Notes: generated from the sequence alone by a model not told the origin. A stretch of DNA of 64,000 nt from Streptomyces xanthii (GCF_014621695.1 NZ_CP061281.1:3596001-3660000); one strand, 5' to 3'; shown: positions 8,064 to 15,918, counted from the stretch's first letter. Numbers and translations are program-made.

Positions 8064-8651
8064 TCAGCCCCCGAGGAGATCGGAGACCCGCGCCTCACCC
8101 TCCCGGTAGCGACGCGCGATCTCACCGCTGCAATCGTCGGCGACCCGCTGCAGGACCTGCCGGCGCCGCGACACCTGCTGCTCGAACCGGACGAGCCGCC
8201 CCAGCCCCGCGTCCAGCTCCGCATCCGTCCGCGCCCCGAGATCCGACAGCTCGACCTCCGCGAGCATCCCCTCGGCCAGCGACCGGAACTCCTCGCTGTG
8301 CGGCGTGCCCAGCGTGACGTGCCGGGCCGAGGAGCGCTGCCCCGTCGGCTGGTCCCGCAGGATCTCGGAGAGCCGGTCCACGACCGGGGACTCCGGGTCG
8401 CGGCGCCGGGCCAGCTCGGCCCGCAGGATGTCGATCCGGCCCTGCAGCAGCCGCCGTACGTACGACAGGTCGGCCTCGTCGCGCTGGGAGTCGCGCCGCA
8501 CCGCCCGCAGTTCGGCGAGGCTCAGCGCGGGCAGGTCGGGTGCGGGGGCGGCGGGCAGCGCGGGGCTGTCGACGCGCTGCACCGGCGTCCGGGAGAGACC
8601 GGAAAGCCCCGTGCTCGGCGTGTGGTTCATGGGATGCGCGTGCGTATCCAT
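8064..8651 (-). CDS. rsiG: c-di-GMP-responsive anti-sigma factor RsiG (sigma WhiG antagonist)
   Basis: The 195-residue protein contains two exact copies of the RsiG c-di-GMP signature E(X)3S(X)2R(X)3Q(X)3D: Glu59-Ser63-Arg66-Gln70-Asp74 and Glu157-Ser161-Arg164-Gln168-Asp172. Each lies in a predicted long helix, as in the antiparallel coiled coil of S. venezuelae RsiG. That protein holds the sporulation sigma factor WhiG inactive when loaded with c-di-GMP. The start is uncertain: ATG 8651 has GAGGGG about 14 bases away, while ATG 8630 has no ribosome site. No whiG gene is nearby, so it acts in trans. It is divergent from dtd. Confidence 0.9.
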   Translation of the reverse strand: MDTHAHPMNHTPSTGLSGLSRTPVQRVDSPALPAAPAPDLPALSLAELRAVRRDSQRDEADLSYVRRLLQGRIDILRAELARRRDPESPVVDRLSEILRDQPTGQRSSARHVTLGTPHSEEFRSLAEGMLAEVELSDLGARTDAELDAGLGRLVRFEQQVSRRRQVLQRVADDCSGEIARRYREGEARVSDLLGG

Positions 8652-8823
8652 GGGCTGTGTACCGTCCCCTCGACCGGACCGACGCCGTGCGCCCCTGGCG
8701 CACCACGTGGAAGCATCGTGCCACTCCGGGTGGCCGCTTCGCGCGCGTTGCCCCATATAGGCCCCGGATGGGGGGTTCGGGAGGGCGCCCGAACGGGTAG
8801 GCGCGGCACGGCATGATGACCGT

Positions 8824-9249
8824 ATGCGTGCAGTGGTGCAGAGAGTGGACGGCGCGAGCGTCGTCGTGGGAGACGAGACGGTCGGCGAGATCAAGGGCGA
8901 GGGCCTGTGCGTCCTCGTCGGGGTCACGCACGAGGACACGAAGGAGAAGGCGGCCCAGCTGGCCCGCAAGCTCTGGTCGATCCGGATGCTCGGCGACGAG
9001 AAGTCGTGCAGCGACATCGACGCGCCGCTGCTGGTGATCAGCCAGTTCACGCTCTACGGGGACGCCCGCAAGGGCCGCCGGCCCACCTGGAACGCGGCGG
9101 CGCCCGGCCCGGTCGCCGAGCCGCTGGTCGACGAGGTCGTGGCGCAACTGCGGGCGCTGGGCGCGACGGTGGCGACGGGCCGGTTCGGGGCGCAGATGCG
9201 GGTGTCCCTGACGAACGACGGCCCGTTCACCGTCCTGCTGGAGATGTAG
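8824..9249 (+). CDS. dtd: D-aminoacyl-tRNA deacylase
   Basis: 141-residue Dtd. Both family signatures are present: SQFTLYGD (active-site SQ motif) and [12 protein letters not shown] near the C-terminus (the cross-subunit Gly-Pro motif that rejects L-amino acids). The enzyme removes D-amino acids, and glycine from tRNA-Ala, to keep translation accurate. Length is normal and ATG 8824 is the natural start. The gene ends 2 bases from the end of the convergent ygfZ gene, with no terminator between. A hairpin GTTCGGG-N6-CCCGAAC at 8775-8794 lies in its leader; its role is unclear. Confidence 0.95.
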   Translation: MRAVVQRVDGASVVVGDETVGEIKGEGLCVLVGVTHEDTKEKAAQLARKLWSIRMLGDEKSCSDIDAPLLVISQFTLYGDARKGRRPTWNAAAPGPVAEPLVDEVVAQLRALGATVATGRFGAQMRVSLTNDGPFTVLLEM

Positions 9250-9251
9250 GG

Positions 9252-10238
9252 CTACGGCTCGACGACGACTTCCTGGGCGGCGGCCGTGGTCTCCGCGATC
9301 AGCTCCGCGTCGACCGGCACGTTCCGCTTCACCAGGGCGAGGGCGATGGGGCCCAGTTCGTGGTGGCGGGCCGAGGTGGTGACGAAGCCGATCTTCCGGC
9401 CCTCGGGGCCGTCCGCCGCGAGCCGTACCTCGGCGCCGTGCGGCGGCAGGTGCACCTCGCTGCCGTCGAGGTGCAGGAAGACGAGGCGCCGCGGCGGCTT
9501 GCCCAGGTTCTGGACGCGGGCGACGGTCTCCTGCCCCCGGTAGCAGCCCTTCTGGAGGTGGACGGCGGAACCGATCCAGCCCAGCTCGTGCGGGATGGTG
9601 CGGTGGTCGGTCTCCAGGCCGAGCCGGGGCCGGTGCTGCTCGACGCGCAGCGCCTCGTAGGCGAGCAGGCCGACCGCCGGGCCGTTCTGCTCCGCGTACG
9701 ACTCCAGGTCGGCGCGCGGCAGGAACAGGTCGCGGCCGTACGCCGTCTCGCGCACCGCCACCCCGTCCGGCACCGGGGCGATGGAGCCGGCGGGCAGGTG
9801 GACGACGGCGAACTCGTCGGTGCGGTCGGCGACCTCGACCCGGTAGAAGAACTTCATCGACTCCAGGTACGCGAGGAGCTCCTCGCGGGTGCCGGGCTCG
9901 ATGTGCGCCCAGGTCGTCGTGCCGTCGTCGACGAGGTAGAGGGCGTGCTCGATGTGTCCGTTCGCGGACAGGATCAGGGCCTCGGTGGCCTGGCCCGGGG
10001 GCAGGTCGCTGACGTGCTGGGTGAGCAGCAGGTGCAGCCAGCTCAGCCGGTCCTCGCCGGTCACGGTGAGGACGCCGCGGTGCGAGAGGTCGACGACGCC
10101 CCGGCCGTCGGCGAGGGCCCGCTGCTCGCGGAACAGATCGCCGTAGTGGGCGGCGACACCTTCGTCCCGGCCCTCGCCGGGAACGGCGCCGGGCAGGGTC
10201 AGCAGGGGGCTGCTCGTGGAATGTCGCTGCATGGTCAC
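9252..10238 (-). CDS. ygfZ: folate-binding protein YgfZ/GcvT-like
   Basis: 328-residue protein of the aminomethyltransferase-like YgfZ family. It is identified by the signature KGCYRGQETVARVQN (consensus K-G-C-Y-x-G-Q-E) containing the conserved redox Cys. YgfZ proteins use tetrahydrofolate in the assembly or repair of certain Fe-S clusters. The gene is the last of an apparent operon (small membrane protein, nitrobindin-like protein, nur, ygfZ), with 28 bases between nur and ygfZ. Convergent with dtd. Confidence 0.92.
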   Translation of the reverse strand: MTMQRHSTSSPLLTLPGAVPGEGRDEGVAAHYGDLFREQRALADGRGVVDLSHRGVLTVTGEDRLSWLHLLLTQHVSDLPPGQATEALILSANGHIEHALYLVDDGTTTWAHIEPGTREELLAYLESMKFFYRVEVADRTDEFAVVHLPAGSIAPVPDGVAVRETAYGRDLFLPRADLESYAEQNGPAVGLLAYEALRVEQHRPRLGLETDHRTIPHELGWIGSAVHLQKGCYRGQETVARVQNLGKPPRRLVFLHLDGSEVHLPPHGAEVRLAADGPEGRKIGFVTTSARHHELGPIALALVKRNVPVDAELIAETTAAAQEVVVEP

Positions 10239-10266
10239 ACAGACTACGACGACGGCCCGGACCCGC

Positions 10267-10722
10267 TTATTCCTGCGGGTCCTCCCCCGGATCCGGGGCG
10301 GAGGCGCGGGCCGCGCAGTCCCGGCAGCGGCCGAAGATCGCGAAGTGCTTCAGGTCGGTGTCGAAGCCGTGCTCGGCGCGCAGCTTCGCGGTGAAGTCCT
10401 GGGCCGCGTCGACGTCGACCTCGATCACGTTCGTACAGTCGCGGCACACGAGGTGGATGTGGTGGTGGCGGTCGGCCAGGTGATAGGTGGGGGCGCCGTG
10501 CCCGAGGTGGGCGTGGCTGACCAGGCCGAGCTCCTCCAGGAGCTCCAGGGTCCGGTAGACCGTCGAGATGTTGATCCCCGACGCCGTCCTGCGCACTTCG
10601 CACAGGATGTCGTCGGGGGTCGCGTGCTCCAGGGTGTCGACGGCTTCGAGGACAAGCTGACGCTGCGGCGTCAGCCGGTAGCCGCGCTGCCTCAGGTCGC
10701 TCTTCCAGTCGGTGCTCACCAC
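10267..10722 (-). CDS. nur: Fur-family nickel-responsive regulator Nur
   Basis: 151-residue Fur-family repressor. The N-terminal winged helix includes RLTPQRQLVLEAVDTLEHAT and ISTVYRTLELLEELGLV. Metal residues are visible as HHHIHLVC, CRDC and a second CRDC near the C-terminus. The protein closely follows the S. coelicolor Nur sequence as I remember it, a Ni(II)-dependent repressor of nickel uptake and of the iron superoxide dismutase gene. The alternative would be another Fur paralogue (FurA, Zur, CatR); the match over the HHHIH region favours Nur. No TTGCA-N5-TGCAA Nur box is seen in the 40 bases upstream. Confidence 0.88.
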   Translation of the reverse strand: MVSTDWKSDLRQRGYRLTPQRQLVLEAVDTLEHATPDDILCEVRRTASGINISTVYRTLELLEELGLVSHAHLGHGAPTYHLADRHHHIHLVCRDCTNVIEVDVDAAQDFTAKLRAEHGFDTDLKHFAIFGRCRDCAARASAPDPGEDPQE

Positions 10723-10762
10723 ACCGCCGAGTGTAAGACCTGGCCCGAAAGACCCGGAGGTC

Positions 10763-11335
10763 CTACTTGAAGAAGGCGATGCCGTCGTCGGGCATGTCCG
10801 GGAGGTTGCGCGCCATCTCGGCGACGTCCTCCGGCGAGACGACCTTCTTGAGCTGGGCCGACATGTAGGGGCGCAGCGGGACCTCGGGGGTCTGCTTCTC
10901 GCCGACCCACATCAGGTCGCTCTTCACGTAGCCGTACAGACGCTTGCCGCCGCTGTACGGGCCGGAGGCCGCCGTGCGGGCCACCGCGTCCGTGGCCAGG
11001 TCGATCTGCGGCTTCTTGTCGGCCAGCTCGCCGTACCAGACCTCGACAACGCCGTCGTCGCGGACCATCACGACCTCGACCTTGCGGTCCTTGTCGATCC
11101 GCCAGAAGCCGGACTCGGACTCGAGCGGCTTCACCTTGTTGCCGTCCTGGTCGAGGATCCAGGTGTGCGAGTGGTACTCGAGGAAGTCCCGCCCGTCGTG
11201 GGTGAAGCTGACCTCCTGGCCGAAATTGGCCTTCTCGGCGCCGGGGAAGTCGGTCACACCGGCTCCCGCCCAGTTGCCCAGGAGGAAGGCGAGCGGAACG
11301 AGCTCGGGGTTCAGGTCGGACGGGATCTCGATCAT
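10763..11335 (-). CDS. nitrobindin-like FABP-family heme-binding beta-barrel protein
   Basis: 190-residue protein with the N-terminal GNWAGAGVTDFPG motif (consensus G-x-W-x-G-x-G) of the THAP4/nitrobindin and DUF1794 family, labelled FABP-like in many Streptomyces genomes. Family proteins are ten-stranded barrels; nitrobindins bind ferric heme and isomerise peroxynitrite. A heme-ligand His near the C-terminus is not obvious to me here, so heme binding is uncertain. It lies between a 33-codon gene and nur on the same strand, suggesting co-transcription. Confidence 0.8.
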   Translation of the reverse strand: MIEIPSDLNPELVPLAFLLGNWAGAGVTDFPGAEKANFGQEVSFTHDGRDFLEYHSHTWILDQDGNKVKPLESESGFWRIDKDRKVEVVMVRDDGVVEVWYGELADKKPQIDLATDAVARTAASGPYSGGKRLYGYVKSDLMWVGEKQTPEVPLRPYMSAQLKKVVSPEDVAEMARNLPDMPDDGIAFFK

Positions 11336-11360
11336 GATCTGGGGCTTTCCTCGAAGGGGG

Positions 11361-11462
11361 TCAGCGCTGGCCCTGGTACAGCTTCTTCACGGTCAGACCG
11401 GCGAAGGCGAGGACGCCCACGCAGACCAGGACGAGCAGAGCGGAGAAGAAGGCCTCAAGCAC
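11361..11462 (-). CDS. 33-residue single-span membrane peptide
   Basis: GTG at 11462 is preceded by GAGGAGCACCC (clear ribosome site) and opens a 33-codon frame. The product has the N-terminal sequence MLEAFFSALLVLVCVGVL, a Gly/Ala-rich remainder of one transmembrane helix, and a basic tail KKLYQGQR. It ends 25 bases before the nitrobindin-like gene. Length, hydrophobic moment and ribosome site support a real small membrane protein; the function is unknown. Confidence 0.7.
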   Translation of the reverse strand: MLEAFFSALLVLVCVGVLAFAGLTVKKLYQGQR

Positions 11463-11573
11463 GGGTGCTCCTCGGTGAGCGGCACTAGCGGACTAGCGAA
11501 CGTAAGCGGACAGAGCCGGACCCCACTCTATCCGTGCGGGGTCCGGCTCTCTCGGCGAGGTCGGGCTGCGCCG

Positions 11574-12449
11574 TCAGCCGAGCAGTTGGTTCTGCAGGGC
11601 GACGGTCTGGTGGAAGGGCACGGCCGGGGTGTGCCCGTCGTCCGACTGCACGACCAGGGCCATCACGTCACCGGCGTCGGTGTACGCGAAGCGGACGCGC
11701 TCCTTTCCGTAGGGGCGCTGCTCGCCGAAGACCCGCAGATAGGTGAAGCGGACGGCGGTCGTGTTGTTCCTGAGCTCGTGGTCCGGGTCGACGCGCTCCA
11801 CGCCGGCCGGGAGCGCCCCGTTGCTCGTGAGGTTCCTGCGGTAGTCGCGGGCGAAGGCGCCCGAGTTGAAGCGCAGCAGGTAGACACGGGTGCGGGTGCC
11901 GTCGGGCATGGTCCAGCCCCGGGCGGCGACATGGCGCAGGCCGCCGTCCCTGAGTGCCTCCGCGAGCTCGCGGCGGTGTTCCTTGTCGTACTCCGCGAGG
12001 TACCTGTCGGTGTCGAGCCAGCCGTCGTGGCCGGTGAGCTTCCGGTCGGCGGTGGCGCCCTTCGGGGCGGGCAGCACCAGGGCGCGCAGGTCGGCGAAGT
12101 GCTCCTCGCGGAGGTTCCCCTCGGCGAACGGCGCGGGGGCGCCCTCGGGGAGCGGGGGCCGCTCGATCCTCGGGTACTCCCAGCGGCCGTCGCTCTCCGT
12201 GGCGAGTCCCGGCAGGTCGCCGCGGTCGCTCGCGATGACCCCGTACGCGCTGCCGGCTCCGGCGGCGGCGAGGACGAGCACGGCGGCGGTCCAGCGCAGG
12301 ACGGCGCGCAGGACCCGGCGGTCCTTCTTCTGGGCCGGCGCCTCGGAGCTCTCAGGGGTCGCGGGGTTCGCGGGCGCCTCGGGGTTCTCAGGCGCCTCGG
12401 GGTTCTCGGACGTCACGGAGTTCTCGGACGTCTCGGTGGGGTGGGTCAT
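11574..12449 (-). CDS. single-pass membrane protein, third of a paralogous trio
   Basis: 291 residues: an acidic Pro/Glu-rich cytoplasmic tail with repeated NPEAP units (about 1-45), one transmembrane helix (about 50-70), then an extracytoplasmic domain. The domain begins DLRALVLPAPKG, followed by HDGWLDTDRYLAEY, the same layout as in the two genes upstream. ATG 12449 overlaps the previous stop by four bases (ATGA). I do not recognise a named domain. The overlap of all three genes implies a stoichiometric or assembled complex at the membrane, which is inference. Confidence 0.85.
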   Translation of the reverse strand: MTHPTETSENSVTSENPEAPENPEAPANPATPESSEAPAQKKDRRVLRAVLRWTAAVLVLAAAGAGSAYGVIASDRGDLPGLATESDGRWEYPRIERPPLPEGAPAPFAEGNLREEHFADLRALVLPAPKGATADRKLTGHDGWLDTDRYLAEYDKEHRRELAEALRDGGLRHVAARGWTMPDGTRTRVYLLRFNSGAFARDYRRNLTSNGALPAGVERVDPDHELRNNTTAVRFTYLRVFGEQRPYGKERVRFAYTDAGDVMALVVQSDDGHTPAVPFHQTVALQNQLLG

Positions 12450-13231
12450 ACGAATTCCCCCCGGGAGGAGATGTGGTCGAGCTGCCGGGCGAGGAGGTCG
12501 GCCACGGCCTTGGTGTCGAGGGACTTGGGGCCGTACGCGGTGACGGAGACCAGCAGGTCGTCCTCGTAGGCGCTGCAGGTCAGCAGGTCGAGGCCGTCCT
12601 TGCCCTCTCGGGGCGCGAGGAAGCAGTCCGCGTTGCGGTGGCCCTTGATCGCCGGGCCCTTCTTGAAGACGCCGAGGGCGCGCAGGAACCCGGACTGGAA
12701 GTCCTTCAGGTCCCGGCCCACCTGCCGGTTCCCGATCTCGGCCAGCCGGGTCTCGATGACGAGGTCGTCGTCCTCGGAGGCGTAACTGCGCATCGCGAGG
12801 CCCTTGAGCCTCAGCTTGTCGACAGCCTTGCGGCGGGCCTCGCGCTGGCGGGCCGGGAGGTCGTCCGAGCCGGCCTCGAAGCGGTCGACGGCGTCCTGGC
12901 CGGTGATCACGTGGTCGTTGCCGAACTCGTCGATGTCCGGCCCCGGTACGTATCCGTCGGGGACGGGCAGAAGGCGTTCGCGCAGGTCACCGCCGGAGTG
13001 GCGGCCGGCCTGCTGCTTGGGCTCCTTCGCGTCGCCCCACACGGTGGTGGCGGCGGTACGGTCGGCGTCCCGCACGGTGACCACGGTGAAGCCGACACCG
13101 CCCGCGACGGCGAGCAGCACGACACCGGCGACCAGGACGGTGGTCAGACGGCGGCGGCGAGGGGCGGCGGGCCGGTCCTGGAACCCGGGCTCCTGCGGCG
13201 CCTCGGGCTCCTGCGGCATCTCGTCACTCAC
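12446..13231 (-). CDS. single-pass membrane protein, second of a paralogous trio
   Basis: 261 residues from GTG 13231, which overlaps the preceding stop by four bases (GTGA). It has a short Pro/Glu-rich tail, a basic RRRR cluster, one transmembrane helix (about 30-52) and an ectodomain. The ectodomain starts DLRERLLPVPDGYVPG and contains two Cys that could form a disulfide (near DCFLAP and LTCSAY). It shares the DLRxLLxPxPxG start with its neighbours. In-frame codons continue upstream of 13231, but the overlap and domain start favour this GTG. Function unknown. Confidence 0.83.
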   Translation of the reverse strand: MSDEMPQEPEAPQEPGFQDRPAAPRRRRLTTVLVAGVVLLAVAGGVGFTVVTVRDADRTAATTVWGDAKEPKQQAGRHSGGDLRERLLPVPDGYVPGPDIDEFGNDHVITGQDAVDRFEAGSDDLPARQREARRKAVDKLRLKGLAMRSYASEDDDLVIETRLAEIGNRQVGRDLKDFQSGFLRALGVFKKGPAIKGHRNADCFLAPREGKDGLDLLTCSAYEDDLLVSVTAYGPKSLDTKAVADLLARQLDHISSRGEFV

Positions 13232-14055
13232 AGGCGCTCCAACTGCCGCTCGGCCAGGTCCATGACCGTCTTCATACGGATGGGCCGGGTGTCGTAGATC
13301 TGAATGTCCATGGCGATGTCGCCGCGCACGGCGAGCGCGCGGGCCGAGTACATGGGTACGTAGCCGGGCTCGCTCTTCGCGTGGTCGGACACGAAGGCGC
13401 GCCCGTTGAAGCTGTGCGGGATCGGCTCGCCCGCGTTGCCCGCCCACTTGTCGCCCGGCATGTAGGCGAGCTGGCCGTCCAGGAAGGAGAGGGAGCCACG
13501 TTCCTCGGCGTCGCGGAACTGGACGAGCTGGACCGAGGTCGAGGCGTTGCCCTTCTCCCAGACGGTGACGGCGGCCCGGCGGAAGCCCTCGTCGGACAGC
13601 TCGCCGAACATCGGTCCCGGCTTCTTGAAGAAGTACTCGGCGAAGTCGTGCTGGTCGACCCAGCCCTGCTGCCCGTCCGACTTCCGGGTCCCGCCGGGGC
13701 GGGGCACGAGCAAACGCCGCAGGTCGCCGTCGGTACGCACCCGGTGGTCGGCGGACGCGGACAGCGGCTCGGGGGGCTTGCCGCCCTCGGCCTGGGTGAT
13801 CCGCGGCTGGGCGAGCGGCGGCAGCGGGTCGGGGTCGCGCTCCGCCTGCACGGCGTAACCCGCGCAGACGCCGGCGACGGCGCCCAGGACGGCGGCGCCG
13901 GCGATCAGGGCGACGGTGCGGCGGGCGCGGCGGCGCGGTTTCTTCTCGGCGGCCGGGAGGGCGGGTGGTGCCCCGGGCTCGGCCGATGGTGCGAGTACGT
14001 CTTCCAACGGGTCCCCCCACGGAACTCGAGGCGCGGATTCCGTATCCGCGCGCAC
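13228..14055 (-). CDS. single-pass membrane protein, first of a paralogous trio
   Basis: 275 residues: Pro/Ala-rich cytoplasmic tail, KKPRRRARR cluster, one transmembrane helix (about 47-67), then an ectodomain with DLRRLLVPRPGG and QQGWVDQHDFAEYFFKK. This matches DLR-xLV-xP-xPxG ... GWLD ... AEY in the third gene. GTG 14055 is the only usable start in frame, with GAGGAG about 20 bases away, which is far for a ribosome site. First gene of a three-gene overlapping operon. No catalytic motif is visible. Confidence 0.82.
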   Translation of the reverse strand: MRADTESAPRVPWGDPLEDVLAPSAEPGAPPALPAAEKKPRRRARRTVALIAGAAVLGAVAGVCAGYAVQAERDPDPLPPLAQPRITQAEGGKPPEPLSASADHRVRTDGDLRRLLVPRPGGTRKSDGQQGWVDQHDFAEYFFKKPGPMFGELSDEGFRRAAVTVWEKGNASTSVQLVQFRDAEERGSLSFLDGQLAYMPGDKWAGNAGEPIPHSFNGRAFVSDHAKSEPGYVPMYSARALAVRGDIAMDIQIYDTRPIRMKTVMDLAERQLERL

Positions 14056-14147
14056 AGGAGACCCGCGACAACTCCTCGGGGTTGCCCGTCAGTCGATCAC
14101 GAAACAGCCACGTTCCAGCAGCTCAGCGGGGCGGTTCAGGGGACGGT

Positions 14148-14408
14148 TCAGGGCCGGCGCTTCTTGCCGTCCAGTTCGTCCCACCACTCGTCGGACTTCT
14201 CGTCGCCGGACGGGTCGTCCCACCAGCGGTCGTCGGGACCGCGCCGGTTCGCGACCATGGCGGCGAAGGGCGGGATGACCATGGCGACCACGCACATGGC
14301 GACGGCGGCGGGCACCGACCAGAGCCGCACGACGCTCCAGGCCAGGACGAAGAGCGCGATGCAGACGCCCATCATGGCGAAGTAGATGTGCTTACGCCGC
14401 GCGAGCAT
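14148..14408 (-). CDS. DUF3099 small membrane protein
   Basis: 86 residues with two transmembrane helices (about 8-27 and 31-50) and an acidic, Trp-rich C-terminal tail (RGPDDRWWDDP, SDEWWDELDGKKRRP). The start RRKHIYFAMMGVCIALFVLAW matches the DUF3099 family of actinomycete membrane proteins. Its function is not established. It stands alone between the trio and the sulfur operon on the same strand. Confidence 0.8.
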   Translation of the reverse strand: MLARRKHIYFAMMGVCIALFVLAWSVVRLWSVPAAVAMCVVAMVIPPFAAMVANRRGPDDRWWDDPSGDEKSDEWWDELDGKKRRP

Positions 14409-14474
14409 GGTTCCAGCGTAGTCCCGGCCGGGCGGGGGCGGGCATGCCGGACAGTCACACCCTCGGGCATGCCG

Positions 14475-14524
14475 GAGGGCCGCACCCCTTACCAGTGGCG
14501 TCCAACCCCTGGGGTGCGGCCCTC
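14475..14524 (-). terminator. hairpin terminator after sulfur operon
   Basis: A 14-base perfect stem: GAGGGCCGCACCCC (14475-14488) against GGGGTGCGGCCCTC (14511-14524). It lies just past the end of the DUF1416 gene on the minus strand. The loop is 22 bases. Confidence 0.8.
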
Positions 14525-14542
14525 AGGCCGTCAGGTGATCGC

Positions 14543-14830
14543 TCAGACGGCGATCGCGACCTCCGCGAGACCGCCGGTCTGCGCGACGACCGTGCGGTCG
14601 GCGGTGCCACCGGGGATCAGGGCGCGGACGGTCCAGGTGCCCTCGGCCGCGTAGAAGCGGAACTGGCCCGTGGCGGAGGTGGGGACCTCCGCGGTGAACT
14701 CGCCGGTCGAGTCGAGGAGACGGACGTAGCCCGTCACCGGCTCGCCGTCGCGGGTCACCTGGCCCTGGATGGTGGTCTCACCGGGCTTGATCGTCGAGGC
14801 GTCGGGGCCGCCGGCCTTCGCTCCACACAT
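14543..14830 (-). CDS. sseC: DUF1416 / SseC-like protein of sulfur metabolism
   Basis: 95-residue beta-rich protein starting MCGAKAGGPDAS, matching DUF1416 proteins (SseC in mycobacteria). These are consistently encoded next to thiosulfate sulfurtransferase genes, as here, 31 bases after the rhodanese stop. The early Cys2 and the family's genomic link suggest a role with sulfane sulfur transfer, but no biochemical role is established to my knowledge. The domain resembles a carboxypeptidase-regulatory-like Ig fold (ITIQGQVTRDGEPV-type start). Confidence 0.85.
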   Translation of the reverse strand: MCGAKAGGPDASTIKPGETTIQGQVTRDGEPVTGYVRLLDSTGEFTAEVPTSATGQFRFYAAEGTWTVRALIPGGTADRTVVAQTGGLAEVAIAV

Positions 14831-14861
14831 GTTGAACTCCTTGAGAGGTAAAGGCCGTTGG

Positions 14862-15707
14862 TTACTTGTTGGCGCCGAGCTCGATCGGCACGCCGACGAG
14901 GGAGCCGTACTCGGTCCACGAGCCGTCGTAGTTCTTGACGTTCTCGACGCCGAGCAGCTCGTGCAGCACGAACCAGGTCAGGGCCGAGCGCTCACCGATG
15001 CGGCAGTAGGCGATGGAGTCCTTCGCCAGGTCGACCTGCTCGGCGGCGTAGAGCTCCTTGAGCTCGTCGTCCGACTTGAACGTGCCGTCGTCGTTGGCGT
15101 TCTTCGACCACGGGATGTTGCGGGCGGACGGGACGTGGCCCGGACGCTGCGACTGCTCCTGCGGGAGGTGCGCCGGGGCGAGCAGCTTGCCGGAGAACTC
15201 GTCGGGCGAGCGCACGTCGACGAGGTTCTGGGTGCCGATCGCGGCCACGACGTCGTCGCGGAAGGCGCGGATCGAGGTGTCCTGGGCCTTGGCCTTGTAC
15301 TGGGTGGCCGGGCGGTTCGGGACCTCGGAGCCGTCGACGAGGTCGCGGGAGTCGAGCTCCCACTTCTTGCGGCCGCCGTCGAGGAGCTTCACGTCCTGGT
15401 GGCCGTAGAGCTTGAAGTACCAGTAGGCGTAGGAGGCGAACCAGTTGTTGTTGCCGCCGTAGAGGACGACGGTCGTGTCGTTGGCGATGCCCTTCTTCGA
15501 CAGCAGCGCCTCGAAGCCGGCCTGGTCGATGAAGTCGCGGCGGACCGGGTCCTGGAGGTCGTCGGTCCAGTCGATGCGGATCGCGTTCTTGATGTGGTTC
15601 TTGTCGTACGCCGACGTGTCCTCGTCGACCTCGACGATCGCCACGTTCGCGTTGTCGAGGTTCGCCTCGACCCAGTCGGCGTCTACCAGGACGTCGCTGC
15701 GGCTCAT
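14862..15707 (-). CDS. sseA: thiosulfate/3-mercaptopyruvate sulfurtransferase (rhodanese)
   Basis: 281 residues, two rhodanese domains. The second has the active-site loop YCRIGERSALTWF with the persulfide-forming Cys; the first is inactive (LYGGNNNWFASYAYW has no Cys). CRxGxR loops are typical of thiosulfate:cyanide sulfurtransferases, the CysA/SseA group of actinomycetes. ATG 15707 has a strong GGAGGA site 7 bases before. It heads a two-gene operon with the SseC-like gene and is preceded by a short Cys-containing leader peptide and a hairpin, suggesting sulfur-dependent control. Confidence 0.92.
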   Translation of the reverse strand: MSRSDVLVDADWVEANLDNANVAIVEVDEDTSAYDKNHIKNAIRIDWTDDLQDPVRRDFIDQAGFEALLSKKGIANDTTVVLYGGNNNWFASYAYWYFKLYGHQDVKLLDGGRKKWELDSRDLVDGSEVPNRPATQYKAKAQDTSIRAFRDDVVAAIGTQNLVDVRSPDEFSGKLLAPAHLPQEQSQRPGHVPSARNIPWSKNANDDGTFKSDDELKELYAAEQVDLAKDSIAYCRIGERSALTWFVLHELLGVENVKNYDGSWTEYGSLVGVPIELGANK

Positions 15708-15770
15708 GCTGTATTCCTCCGGGGCAGTTGCGGGGGCATGCGGAACGGGGGTGTGCGGGGGTGCACGGAT

Positions 15771-15794
15771 GACCCCGAGTCGTCTCGAGGGGTC
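15771..15794 (-). promoter_or_regulatory. leader hairpin, possible attenuator of the sulfur operon
   Basis: On the minus strand GACCCC-T-CGAG pairs with CTCGGGGTC around an ACGA loop. The hairpin lies between the leader peptide stop (15838) and the rhodanese start (15707), the place expected for an attenuator. No U-tract follows, so it could also be a ribosome-linked structure. Inference. Confidence 0.45.
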
Positions 15795-15837
15795 CGGGGG
15801 GAAAGCGGGAGGTCGACGGCGTAGCCGCACGGCCCGC

Positions 15838-15918
15838 TCAGACGGTGCGACAGAGCATGGCGGCGACGCGGCACAGGTCCACTGCCCGCCGCTTCGTGAA
15901 TTCCGCCTGTTGCATCAT
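15838..15918 (-). CDS. putative sulfur-operon leader peptide (26 aa)
   Basis: The 26-codon frame encodes a peptide with the core KRRAVDLCRVAAMLCRTV: two Cys, each followed by Arg, after a basic RR-x-VDL segment. Streptomyces operons for sulfur assimilation often start with such tiny RR-x-VDLCR peptides, annotated as putative leader peptides. ATG 15918 or 15915 could start it; the ribosome site is weak. It ends 130 bases before the rhodanese gene. A model in which cysteine-tRNA supply slows the ribosome at the Cys codons and changes the leader structure is inference. Confidence 0.65.
   Translation of the reverse strand: MMQQAEFTKRRAVDLCRVAAMLCRTV

Noticed and set aside
8775..8794. GTTCGGG-N6-CCCGAAC hairpin before dtd as a riboswitch or attenuator
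   Set aside because: Short stem, no alternative structure or U-run; nothing links it to dtd control.
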